A stretch of DNA of 64,000 nt, taken from positions 1-64,000 of the forward strand of contig JARGOG010000007.1 of assembly GCA_029212785.1 (NCBI GenBank). The letters are read 5' to 3'. Below the pieces are notes generated by a model. The model searched no databases and was not told the origin of the DNA. It was given only the letters and a program-made list of their open reading frames with translations. Of this stretch, positions 7,979 through 15,222 are shown in pieces; the stretch's first letter is position 1, and every line of letters begins with the position of its first letter. This DNA comes from Thalassobaculaceae bacterium (GTDB taxonomy: Bacteria; Pseudomonadota; Alphaproteobacteria; Thalassobaculales; Thalassobaculaceae). The translations under genes were made by a program, and so were the position numbers.

Positions 7979-9280
7979 ATGCGGATTGTGATCGAGGACG
8001 AGGTCACGCCCGAGGCGAACGCCATGCTTCAGGCGCTGTACAGCCGTTCGGCGGCCAGCGTGGTCGACCATCTGGCCCGCGTCCAGGAGCGCGGGTTCCG
8101 CAAGTTCATGGAGAGCTATTACGTCGGCTACGGCCACGACTCGATCGGTGATTGCGGGTTCACGACGATCTTCATCGAGGACGTCTCGATCCTGACCTGC
8201 AAGGCCGTACAGGACACGCCGCTCTATTTCGGCCAGGAGACCTCGACCCGGTATCTGGATTTCTCCGCCCAGGGCTTCAGCGATCCGGTCGGCACGGCGG
8301 CTTCGGAGGCCGTCATCCGCGGTTGGCTCGATCTGTACGCCAAGATCAATGCCGAAACCCTGGTCGAGTTGCAGGCGACGAAACCCTGCCCCGAGGGGGT
8401 GAAGGAGGGGGTCTGGGCGAAAACGCTGGAGGCGCGTGCCTTCGACATCGCGCGGGGCTTCCTGCCGGCGGGTATCCATTCCCAGCTCTCCTGGACCACG
8501 AATCTGCGTCAGGCAGCCGATCGATTGCGCGACCTCGCCGCTCATCCGCTCGCCGAGACCCGCGGCGTCGCCGCCAGGATCCTGGCGGATCTGCAGGCGC
8601 GCTATCCCGGCTCGTTCAGCCACAAGGACTATCCGGCCCAATCGGCCTACCGCGCCATGGCCGCCGGCGGAGAGGCGTATTATCGCGGTCAGGACGACCA
8701 TCCGGCCTTCGCCTATGTCTGCACCGCCGACCGGGACGGGATCGACCTGCTGGATCGGCGGATCTTCACCGACCGGCCGAAATACGAACCGCTGCCGCGC
8801 CGGGCCGGGTCCTACGCATCCTTCGAGTGCCAGTTCCTGCTGGATTTCGGATCGTTCCGGGATATTCAGCGCCATCGCAACGGGTTCTGCGAGATGCCGC
8901 TGCTGAGCTGGGACCACGGCTTCCATCCCTGGTACCTCGACAGCCTGCCGGCGGCGACCCGGGCGGCGGTGGAGCCTCGGATGGCGGAGCTTCGGACTGC
9001 GGCGGAGAGGCTGGCGACGACCGACGAGGAGCGCCAGAACTATCTCCCACTCGGACTGCTGGTGCCGTGCCGCGTGGTCTACGACCTGCGTCAGATGGCC
9101 TATGTCGCCGAACTCAGGTCGGGCAAGACGGTGCATGCCACCCTGCGGACAGTCGCCCACCAGTTGCATGACGCGGTCAAGGCCGAGTTCCCCTTCGTCG
9201 CCCTGCATTGCGATCTGGATGACAGCGGGTTGGACGCGCGGCGTGGAACCCAGGATATCAAGCCCTCCGCCAAAATCTGA
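7979..9280 (+). CDS. Tandem ThyX-like (FAD-dependent thymidylate synthase family) protein
   Basis: 433 aa from ATG 7979, preceded by GAGGGA at 7965-7970; an upstream ATG at 7961 is possible. About twice the usual ThyX length. Both halves look like ThyX: N-half GHDSIGDCGF (about 52), QETSTRY (86-92) and NLRQ...AETR (about 175-195); C-half SYASFECQFLLDF, QRHR (297-300) and DLRQMAYVAELR...TLR (about 369-390). ThyX uses RHRxxSxxExSxR(Y) for FAD/dUMP; here the N-half keeps only the ExSxRY part and the C-half only RHR. Classical ThyX makes dTMP from dUMP with FAD and methylene-THF. Whether this divergent form does so is unknown. It stands alone, with no folate gene nearby. Confidence 0.75.
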   Translation: MRIVIEDEVTPEANAMLQALYSRSAASVVDHLARVQERGFRKFMESYYVGYGHDSIGDCGFTTIFIEDVSILTCKAVQDTPLYFGQETSTRYLDFSAQGFSDPVGTAASEAVIRGWLDLYAKINAETLVELQATKPCPEGVKEGVWAKTLEARAFDIARGFLPAGIHSQLSWTTNLRQAADRLRDLAAHPLAETRGVAARILADLQARYPGSFSHKDYPAQSAYRAMAAGGEAYYRGQDDHPAFAYVCTADRDGIDLLDRRIFTDRPKYEPLPRRAGSYASFECQFLLDFGSFRDIQRHRNGFCEMPLLSWDHGFHPWYLDSLPAATRAAVEPRMAELRTAAERLATTDEERQNYLPLGLLVPCRVVYDLRQMAYVAELRSGKTVHATLRTVAHQLHDAVKAEFPFVALHCDLDDSGLDARRGTQDIKPSAKI

Positions 9281-9379
9281 TAAGACACGCAAAGATAGTG
9301 TAATCTTCCCGATCCGGCAGTCCGTCCGGTCAAAAGAACCGGCGTCTGTCGGCATAACAAGAAAGTTCGGGAGGACATC

Positions 9380-10516
9380 ATGATCAAGCGTGCACAGCCG
9401 CCGAGAAGCGGCGATACCCCTGATGTGACCGAAGCGACCGGCGGCAGCGGCTTCAACCGCCGCGCGTTCCTGTCGGCGGCGGCGGCGGTTGCGACGACCA
9501 CGGCGATGGCACCGGACGCCTTCGCCCGGAATTTTGGGCCGAATGCCGAACCGGTGCGTTATCCGGAACCGGACGTGATCCCGTTGGATCCGCGCTTCAA
9601 GTACAAGCTCGGCAACACGCCGATCCAGCGGCTCTACACCGGCACGCTCTGGGCCGAGGGTCCGGCCTGGAACGGCGTCGGTCGCTATCTGATCTGGAGC
9701 GATATTCCCAATAACGAGCAGCTCCGTTGGGTCGAGGAAGAGGGGCAGGTGACCCGCCGCTTCCGTTATCCGTCGGGCAACTCCAACGGCAACACCTTCG
9801 ACTATCGCGGCCGGCAGATCGCCTGCGAGCATGGCAACCGCCGCGTCGTGCGCTATGAGTATGACGGTTCGATCACGGTACTGGCCGACAGCTTCGAGGG
9901 GGCCGAGTTCAACGCCCCGAACGACGCGGTGGTGCATCCCGATGACGGCTCGATCTGGTTTACCGATCCGGGCTATGGCGGCCTGATGGAGTATGAGGGG
10001 CATCGCCTGGACACCGGGTCGGTTCAGCCGAACCGCAAGGAGGCGGTGTACCGGATCGACGTCAATAGCGGGGCGATCGCCAAGGTGGCCGACGAGCCGT
10101 TCAAGCCGAACGGGCTCTGCTTCTCGCACGACTACAAGAAGCTCTATGTCGCCGACACCGGCATCTCCCACTATCCGGACGCCAAGAGCCAGATCTGGCA
10201 GTACGACCTGGACGGCGCCAAACTGTCCAACCCGCGGACCTTCACCAGCATGGAGTGGGACGGCAGGATCGGCTTCGCCGACGGCATCCGCTGCGACGAG
10301 GACGGCAATGTGTGGTCCAGCGCCGGGTGGGTCGGCGACGGCTATGACGGCGTCCACGTCTTCGCTCCCAACGGCGACCGCATCGGCCAGATCAAGCTGC
10401 CGGAGATCTGCTCCAATCTTTGCTTCGGTGGCACCAAGCGGAACCGACTGTTCATGACGGCGAGCCAGTCGATCTACGCCGTCTATGTGGAGACGCGGGG
10501 CGCGCACATCACCTGA
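9380..10516 (+). CDS. Tat-exported SMP-30/gluconolactonase family protein
   Basis: 378 aa. The ATG is preceded by GGGAGGA. The N-terminus carries a twin-arginine signal (FNRRAFLSA followed by an Ala-rich hydrophobic stretch, about residues 24-50), predicting export of a folded protein to the periplasm. The rest matches a six-bladed SMP-30/LRE propeller: LWAEGPAW with the metal-binding Glu, NAPNDAVVHPDDGSIWFTD, KPNGLCFS and GFADGIRCDEDGNVWSS. The family hydrolyses sugar lactones and related esters using one divalent metal ion. The substrate cannot be read from the sequence. It appears monocistronic, with a palindromic repeat downstream. Confidence 0.88.
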   Translation: MIKRAQPPRSGDTPDVTEATGGSGFNRRAFLSAAAAVATTTAMAPDAFARNFGPNAEPVRYPEPDVIPLDPRFKYKLGNTPIQRLYTGTLWAEGPAWNGVGRYLIWSDIPNNEQLRWVEEEGQVTRRFRYPSGNSNGNTFDYRGRQIACEHGNRRVVRYEYDGSITVLADSFEGAEFNAPNDAVVHPDDGSIWFTDPGYGGLMEYEGHRLDTGSVQPNRKEAVYRIDVNSGAIAKVADEPFKPNGLCFSHDYKKLYVADTGISHYPDAKSQIWQYDLDGAKLSNPRTFTSMEWDGRIGFADGIRCDEDGNVWSSAGWVGDGYDGVHVFAPNGDRIGQIKLPEICSNLCFGGTKRNRLFMTASQSIYAVYVETRGAHIT

Positions 10517-10533
10517 CGCCGCTTAACGCCTAA

Positions 10534-10590
10534 CCCCGTCATCCCGGCCGATCTCCGGGCCACGCCCGCAGCTCGCCGGGATGACGAGGG
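10534..10590. repeat. REP-like palindrome (CGTCATCCCGGC family)
   Basis: Arms CGTCATCCCGGC (10537-10548) and GCCGGGATGACG (10575-10586) are perfect reverse complements separated by 26 nt. It lies between the SMP-30 gene and the acyl-CoA ligase gene. The same core occurs at 23419-23484 and, shortened, at 15122 and 2256. Confidence 0.65.
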
Positions 10591-10696
10591 AAGGCGGACA
10601 GTGCATGCAGCTCTCCAACCCCCGCCGTTGCGTCCGGGGCGGGTTCGGTTCCATGCTGTTCCCAACAAACAAAAAACATCCACGGGAGGAACACGC

Positions 10697-12235
10697 ATGG
10701 CCACGCCGTCGAGTGTGTATGAGTTGCTGCAGGTCGGGGCCGCAGCCGATCCGGCCATCGGGGCGCCGGGGCGCCAGGATCTCACCTACGGGGCCCTGCG
10801 CGATCTCGTGGCGGCGACGGGAAAGGCCCTGGCCGGGGCCGGGATCGTGCCGGGCGACCGGGTCGGCATCGTGCTGGCCAACGGCCCGTCCATGGCCGCT
10901 TGCTTCCTCGCCGTGGCCGCCCATGCGACGGCGGCGCCGCTCAACCCCGGATACCGGGCGGACGAATTCGACTTCTACATCTCCGACCTGCAGGCCAAGG
11001 CGGTCATCGTTGCCGCCGGCGACGACACGCCGGCCCGCGCGGTGGCCGAGCGCCACGGGGCGACTGTGATCGAGCTTTCCGAGGATGAGGGCGATCCCGC
11101 CGGCAGCTTCACCCTGGCCGTCGCCGCGCCGATCTCCGACGCCGCGCCGCTCGCGGGGCCGGACGACACCGCCCTGGTCCTTCATACCTCCGGCACGACG
11201 TCGCGGCCGAAGATCGTGCCGCTCTCCGGTGCCAACCTGGCGAGTTCCGCCGGGCATATCGCGGCCTCCCTGGCGCTGACGCCGGCAGACAGGTGCCTGA
11301 ACATCATGCCGCTGTTCCACATCCACGGGCTGATGGCGGCGGTCAGCGCATCGGTGCGGGCCGGCGCCTCGGTGCACTGTGCGCCGGGGTTCAATGCCTT
11401 GCGCATCTTTCCGCAGTTCGAGGAGGTCCGCCCAAGCTGGTACACCGCCGTGCCGACCATGCATCAGGCGATCGTCGGCCGGGCGGCGCGCAACAAGGAG
11501 GTCATCGACAAGCTTGGTCTGCGGTTTGTGCGCTCGTCCTCCTCGTCGCTGCCGCCTCAGGTCATGGCCGAGTTGGAGCAGGTGTTCGGCTGTCCGGTGA
11601 TCGAGAGCTACGGCATGACCGAGGCGTCGCACCAGATGGCGTCCAACCCGTTGCCGCCGGCATCGCGCAAGCCGGGCACGGTCGGCATCGCCGCTGGCCC
11701 GGAGATCCGGCTGATGGACGCGTCCGGCCGTTTCGTCGGGGCGGACGAGGCCGGGGAGATCGTGATCCGCGGGCCGAATGTCACCGCCGGCTACGAGGCC
11801 AACCCCAAGGCCAATGCCGAAAACTTCCCGGCCGATCCGGACGGGGGCGCGCGCTGGTTCCGCACCGGCGACGAAGGTCGCATAGATGCCGACGGTTATC
11901 TCTCCATTACCGGCCGGTTGAAGGAGATCATCAACCGGGGCGGTGAGAAGATCGCGCCGCGCGAGGTCGACGAGGTGCTTATGGACCATGACGCGGTGGC
12001 CCAGGCGGTCACCTTCGCCGTCGCCCATCCGAAGCTTGGCGAGGAGGTTGGCGCCGCCGTCGTGCTCGGCGAGGGCAAGACCGCCAGTGAGCAAGACCTC
12101 AAGGATTTCGTTTCGGCGCGGCTCGCCGACTTCAAGGTGCCGCGCAAGCTGGTGATCCTGGACGAGATCCCGAAAGGGGCGACCGGCAAGCTCCAGCGCA
12201 TCGGGCTCGCCAAGAAACTGGGCCTGGAGGAATAA
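10697..12235 (+). CDS. AMP-forming acyl-CoA ligase, oxalyl-CoA synthetase-like
   Basis: 512 aa. ATG 10697 is preceded by GGGAGGA. ANL-superfamily motifs: HTSGTTSRPK (about 163-172, phosphate loop), FHIHGL, the SYGMTEASHQM A5 motif, WFRTGDEG, GRLKEIINRGGEKI and a C-terminal GATGKLQR with the catalytic Lys. The run from the FVRSSSSSL segment through TEASHQMASNPLP resembles plant AAE3 and yeast Pcs60 (oxalate-CoA ligases) more than fatty-acyl ligases. That assignment rests on pattern memory. It would activate a short acid to its CoA thioester in the cytoplasm. The ketopantoate-reductase-like gene follows after 4 nt, so the two form an operon. No oxalyl-CoA decarboxylase is in the window. Confidence 0.85.
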   Translation: MATPSSVYELLQVGAAADPAIGAPGRQDLTYGALRDLVAATGKALAGAGIVPGDRVGIVLANGPSMAACFLAVAAHATAAPLNPGYRADEFDFYISDLQAKAVIVAAGDDTPARAVAERHGATVIELSEDEGDPAGSFTLAVAAPISDAAPLAGPDDTALVLHTSGTTSRPKIVPLSGANLASSAGHIAASLALTPADRCLNIMPLFHIHGLMAAVSASVRAGASVHCAPGFNALRIFPQFEEVRPSWYTAVPTMHQAIVGRAARNKEVIDKLGLRFVRSSSSSLPPQVMAELEQVFGCPVIESYGMTEASHQMASNPLPPASRKPGTVGIAAGPEIRLMDASGRFVGADEAGEIVIRGPNVTAGYEANPKANAENFPADPDGGARWFRTGDEGRIDADGYLSITGRLKEIINRGGEKIAPREVDEVLMDHDAVAQAVTFAVAHPKLGEEVGAAVVLGEGKTASEQDLKDFVSARLADFKVPRKLVILDEIPKGATGKLQRIGLAKKLGLEE

Positions 12236-12239
12236 GGCA

Positions 12240-13214
12240 ATGCGGGTCTGCATCTACGGCGCCGGAGCGATCGGCGGCTATCTCGGTGTGTCCCTGGCCG
12301 AGGCGGGCTGCGAGGTCAGCCTCGTGGCACGGGGGCCGCATCTGGCGGCCATTCGGGAGAACGGCCTGACTCTCCTGAAGGATGGAGAACGGCGCACGGT
12401 CCGGCTCAAGGCGTCCGAGGACCCGGCCGAGCTCGGTCCCCAGGACCACGTTATCGTGGCGCTGAAGGCCCATTCGGTACCGGCCGTGGCCGCCGGGATG
12501 ACGGCACTGATCCATGACTCCACAACCGTCGTGACCGCGGTGAACGGTGTGCCATGGTGGTATTTCCACGGTCTCGGCGGCACCCTCGACGGTACCCGGC
12601 TGGAAAGCGTCGACCCGGGCGGGGTGCAATGGGATGTCCTTGGCCCGCAGCGGGCGATCGGCTGCGTGGTCTATCCGGCCTGCGAGATCGAGGAGCCGGG
12701 GGTGATCACCCATCAGGACGGCGACCGATTCACCCTGGGCGAGCCGTCGGGCGAGAAGACCGACCGGGTGACGGCCCTGTCCGAGGCGATGCGAGCCGGC
12801 GGGCTGAAGGCGCCGGTGCGGCCGCGCATTCGCGACGAGATTTGGGTGAAGCTGTGGGGCAACCTGTCCTTCAACCCGATCAGCGCGCTGACCGGCGGCA
12901 CGTTGGAGGAGATCTGCCGCGATCCCGAGACCCGCGCCGTCGCCCGGGCGATGATGTTGGAGGGGCAGGCGATCGGCGAGGCGCTGGGCGTGAAGTTCGC
13001 CATCAATGTCGATAAGCGCATCGCCGGGGCCGAGGCAGTGGGCGCGCACAAGACATCCATGCTGCAGGACCTGGAGCGGGGGCGGGCGATGGAAATCGAC
13101 GCGCTGGTCGCCGCGGTGCAGGAACTTGGCCGTCTGACCGGGGTTGCGACCCCGACCATCGACGCGGTGCTGGGCCTGGTGAAGCTGCGCGGCAGGACGG
13201 CGGGGTGCTACTGA
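12240..13214 (+). CDS. Ketopantoate reductase (PanE/ApbA) family oxidoreductase
   Basis: 324 aa. The N-terminal Rossmann motif GAGAIGGYLG binds NADP(H), and VALKAHSVPA is typical of the family. The C-terminal helical domain carries the conserved Lys/Asn region (EIWVKLWGNLSFNPISALTG) and the E residue near ERGRAMEIDAL. PanE reduces 2-dehydropantoate to pantoate for CoA synthesis, but many paralogues reduce other 2-keto acids. Cotranscription with a CoA ligase fits either CoA supply or a dedicated organic-acid pathway. ATG lies 4 nt after the ligase stop. Confidence 0.87.
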   Translation: MRVCIYGAGAIGGYLGVSLAEAGCEVSLVARGPHLAAIRENGLTLLKDGERRTVRLKASEDPAELGPQDHVIVALKAHSVPAVAAGMTALIHDSTTVVTAVNGVPWWYFHGLGGTLDGTRLESVDPGGVQWDVLGPQRAIGCVVYPACEIEEPGVITHQDGDRFTLGEPSGEKTDRVTALSEAMRAGGLKAPVRPRIRDEIWVKLWGNLSFNPISALTGGTLEEICRDPETRAVARAMMLEGQAIGEALGVKFAINVDKRIAGAEAVGAHKTSMLQDLERGRAMEIDALVAAVQELGRLTGVATPTIDAVLGLVKLRGRTAGCY

Positions 13215-13287
13215 CGTCCCGCGTCCTCTCGGGTGTCGACCCCGGATTTGTCTCCATGATTCGGAAAAACGGAACGACACCGAAAAA

Positions 13288-13316
13288 TTGTTTTCGACGT
13301 TTACCGAATCTTTAGA
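13288..13316 (+). promoter_or_regulatory. Possible sigma70-type promoter for the small Gln/Gly-rich gene
   Basis: TTGTTT at 13288-13293 and TTTAGA at 13311-13316 with a 17-nt spacer, in a locally A/T-rich patch 55 nt upstream of the 107-aa gene. Weak matches to consensus; position and spacing are the main support. Confidence 0.3.
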
Positions 13317-13370
13317 TCGTTCGGCGATAGTCCCCTCGAACAAACGATAATGTGTTGAGGAGGACGTCCC

Positions 13371-13694
13371 ATGGCGATCAGCGGTATCGGTGCCGGAACC
13401 GGGTTGGGCTATCAGGCCCTGAGCCAGCTTCAGGGCCTGCAGGCGGGCCAGGCGCTTGGCGGCGGTCAGGGTACCGGCCAGGGCGGCAGCCAGGCGGCGC
13501 AGCAGACCGGCTCCCAGGGTACGCGCATCCAGGGCCCGTCCCAGTCGGCCGCCTCCACCAACATCACCCCGAATGCCGTGGAAGAGGTCGAGACGGACAA
13601 CTCCCGCACGTCGCAGACCGCATCGTCCACCGCCACCTCGCCGGCGCCGCCGGCCGGCTCCGGCCGCGGTCAGATCGTCGATATCTCCGCCTGA
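13371..13694 (+). CDS. Small Gln/Gly/Ser-rich protein of unknown function
   Basis: 107 aa. ATG 13371 follows GAGGAGG at 13358-13364, a strong ribosome-binding site. The N-terminus (MAISGIGAGTGLGYQAL) could form a short amphipathic stretch. The middle is low complexity (GQGTGQGGSQAAQQTGSQG), and the C-terminus ends in SGRGQIVDISA. There is no signal peptide, membrane span or recognised domain. Third-position GC and the strong RBS argue it is real. Likely intrinsically disordered. It sits alone between an A/T-rich promoter-like region and a strong hairpin. Not recognised. Confidence 0.65.
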   Translation: MAISGIGAGTGLGYQALSQLQGLQAGQALGGGQGTGQGGSQAAQQTGSQGTRIQGPSQSAASTNITPNAVEEVETDNSRTSQTASSTATSPAPPAGSGRGQIVDISA

Positions 13695-13734
13695 TACAGG
13701 CCCGTTTTCCACGTATTGCGCGCTAGCCGCGCTC

Positions 13735-13783
13735 CGTACGATCCTTCGGCCAGTCCCCTCCCAAACGGCCGAAGGATCGTACG
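13735..13783 (+). promoter_or_regulatory. Perfect 17-bp stem-loop enclosing the RBS of the M20 gene
   Basis: Left arm CGTACGATCCTTCGGCC (13735-13751), 15-nt loop, right arm GGCCGAAGGATCGTACG (13767-13783). The arms are perfect reverse complements. The right arm contains the GAAGGA ribosome-binding site (13771-13776) and ends directly before ATG 13784, so in mRNA the RBS would be fully paired. No T-run follows. It may be a translational switch, an operator for a dimeric protein at DNA level, or an RNA-binding site. Confidence 0.7.
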
Positions 13784-15103
13784 ATGAATTCCCCAGCCAC
13801 AGGCACGGCTCCAGGACAGCTCGACCCGGCACTCGCCAAGCGTATCACCGATGCGGTTGACGCGGCGTTCGACAGTCAGATTGCCTTCACCAAGGATCTA
13901 GTCTCCCGCCCGTCAATTCGTGGCCAGGAGCATCTCGCCCAGGACCTGATGGCCGAAGCCATGGCCAAGCGCGGCTACGCGGTCGACCGCTGGCTGGTCC
14001 GCGAGGACGATATCAAACACCACGAAGGCTTCTCGCCGATCAAGGTCGACTATGCCAACGCCTGGAACGTTGTCGGCACCCACCGTCCGCGCAACGAGAC
14101 CGGCCGCTCGCTGGTGCTGAACGGCCATGTGGACGTGGTACCGGAAGGCCCGCTCGACATGTGGACGAGCCCGCCCTATCAGCCGCGCATCGACGGCGAC
14201 TGGATGTACGGCCGCGGTGCCGGCGACATGAAGGCCGGCGTGGTCTCCAACATGTTCGCGCTCGACGCGCTCAAGGCGGCGGGTGTTCAGCCGGCGGGCC
14301 GGGTCCATCTGGAAAGCGTCTGCGAGGAGGAGAGCACCGGCAACGGCGCGCTCGCAACATTGGTCCGCGGCTACACCGCCGAGGCCTGCCTGATCAGCGA
14401 ACCGTCCTCCGGTACCGTGAACCGGGCGGTGATGGGGGTGTCCTGGTTCCGTGTGCATGTGCGCGGCTTCCCGGTCCATGTGAAGGAGGCTGGCAGCGGC
14501 TCGAACGCCATCCTGGCGGCCTATGACCTGATGAAGGATCTGAAGGAGCTGGAGGCGCGCTGGAACGCCAAGAAGGGCGAGACCAAGAACTACAAGGACG
14601 CCAAGCATCCGATCAACATGAACGTCGGCAAGATCGAGGGCGGCGATTGGGCCTCCTCTGTGCCGGCCTGGTGCACCTTCGACTGCCGGGTGTCCTATTT
14701 CCCGGGCTTCAAGCCGCAGGAGATGGCCCGCGACATCGAGGATACGATCCGCAAGGCCGCGGCCAACCATCCGTTCCTGTCGAACAGCCCGCCGGAGGTC
14801 GAGTTCAACGGCTTCTTCACCGAGGGCTACGACCTGGAGCCGGGTACGGAGGCCGAATTGACGCTCGCCCGCCAGCACGAGATGGTGGCCGGCACGCCGC
14901 TCGAGGAGCGGATCGCGACCGCCTATATCGACAGCCGGGTCTTCGTGCTCTACGCGGGCATCCCCTGTCTGGTCTACGGGGCCCATGCGGAGAATGTGCA
15001 CGGCTTCGATGAGCGGGTGAGCATCGAGTCGATCCGCGAGTCGACCAAGGCGATCGCCTTGTTCGTCGCCGACTGGTGCGGCACCGAACCGGTCGCGGCT
15101 TAG
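13784..15103 (+). CDS. M20 family (ArgE/DapE-type) metallopeptidase/deacylase
   Basis: 439 aa. Dinuclear-zinc M20 motifs are complete: GHVDVVP (His115, Asp117), GRGAGDMKAG (bridging Asp148), CEEESTGNG (catalytic Glu181/Glu182), ISEPSSG and a late HAENVHGFDE His ligand. The dimerisation lid occupies about 210-330. The family hydrolyses N-acyl amino acids or dipeptides in the cytoplasm; this long version (about 430-440 aa) is usually annotated only as ArgE/DapE deacylase. The start is fixed by the RBS in the preceding hairpin. It seems monocistronic; the downstream gene is convergent. Confidence 0.88.
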   Translation: MNSPATGTAPGQLDPALAKRITDAVDAAFDSQIAFTKDLVSRPSIRGQEHLAQDLMAEAMAKRGYAVDRWLVREDDIKHHEGFSPIKVDYANAWNVVGTHRPRNETGRSLVLNGHVDVVPEGPLDMWTSPPYQPRIDGDWMYGRGAGDMKAGVVSNMFALDALKAAGVQPAGRVHLESVCEEESTGNGALATLVRGYTAEACLISEPSSGTVNRAVMGVSWFRVHVRGFPVHVKEAGSGSNAILAAYDLMKDLKELEARWNAKKGETKNYKDAKHPINMNVGKIEGGDWASSVPAWCTFDCRVSYFPGFKPQEMARDIEDTIRKAAANHPFLSNSPPEVEFNGFFTEGYDLEPGTEAELTLARQHEMVAGTPLEERIATAYIDSRVFVLYAGIPCLVYGAHAENVHGFDERVSIESIRESTKAIALFVADWCGTEPVAA

Positions 15104-15121
15104 GGCGGCCACTTCCCCAAA

Positions 15122-15208
15122 CCCCGCCATCCCGGCGGAGCGAAGTTTCGGCCGGGATCCGGCAGAGCCGCGTCCAACTCCCGAGCGGCGCCGAGGCGCT
15201 CTCGGGAG
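15122..15208. repeat. REP-like palindrome plus a second hairpin between convergent genes
   Basis: CCATCCCGGC at 15127-15136 pairs with GCCGGGAT at 15151-15158, a short member of the ATCCCGG family. A second dyad, CTCCCGAG (15179-15186) with CTCGGGAG (15201-15208), follows. Neither has a T-run; they may still protect the 3' ends of the convergent transcripts. Confidence 0.45.
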
Positions 15209-15222
15209 GACAGGACGACGGT

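Noticed and set aside
7904-10507. 867-aa minus-strand open frame
   Set aside because: Antisense to the ThyX-like and SMP-30 genes, which have RBS, signal and motifs; no recognisable domain on this strand.
10523-12253. 576-aa minus-strand open frame opposite the acyl-CoA ligase
   Set aside because: Low-complexity Arg/Gly translation; the plus-strand ligase has complete ANL motifs.
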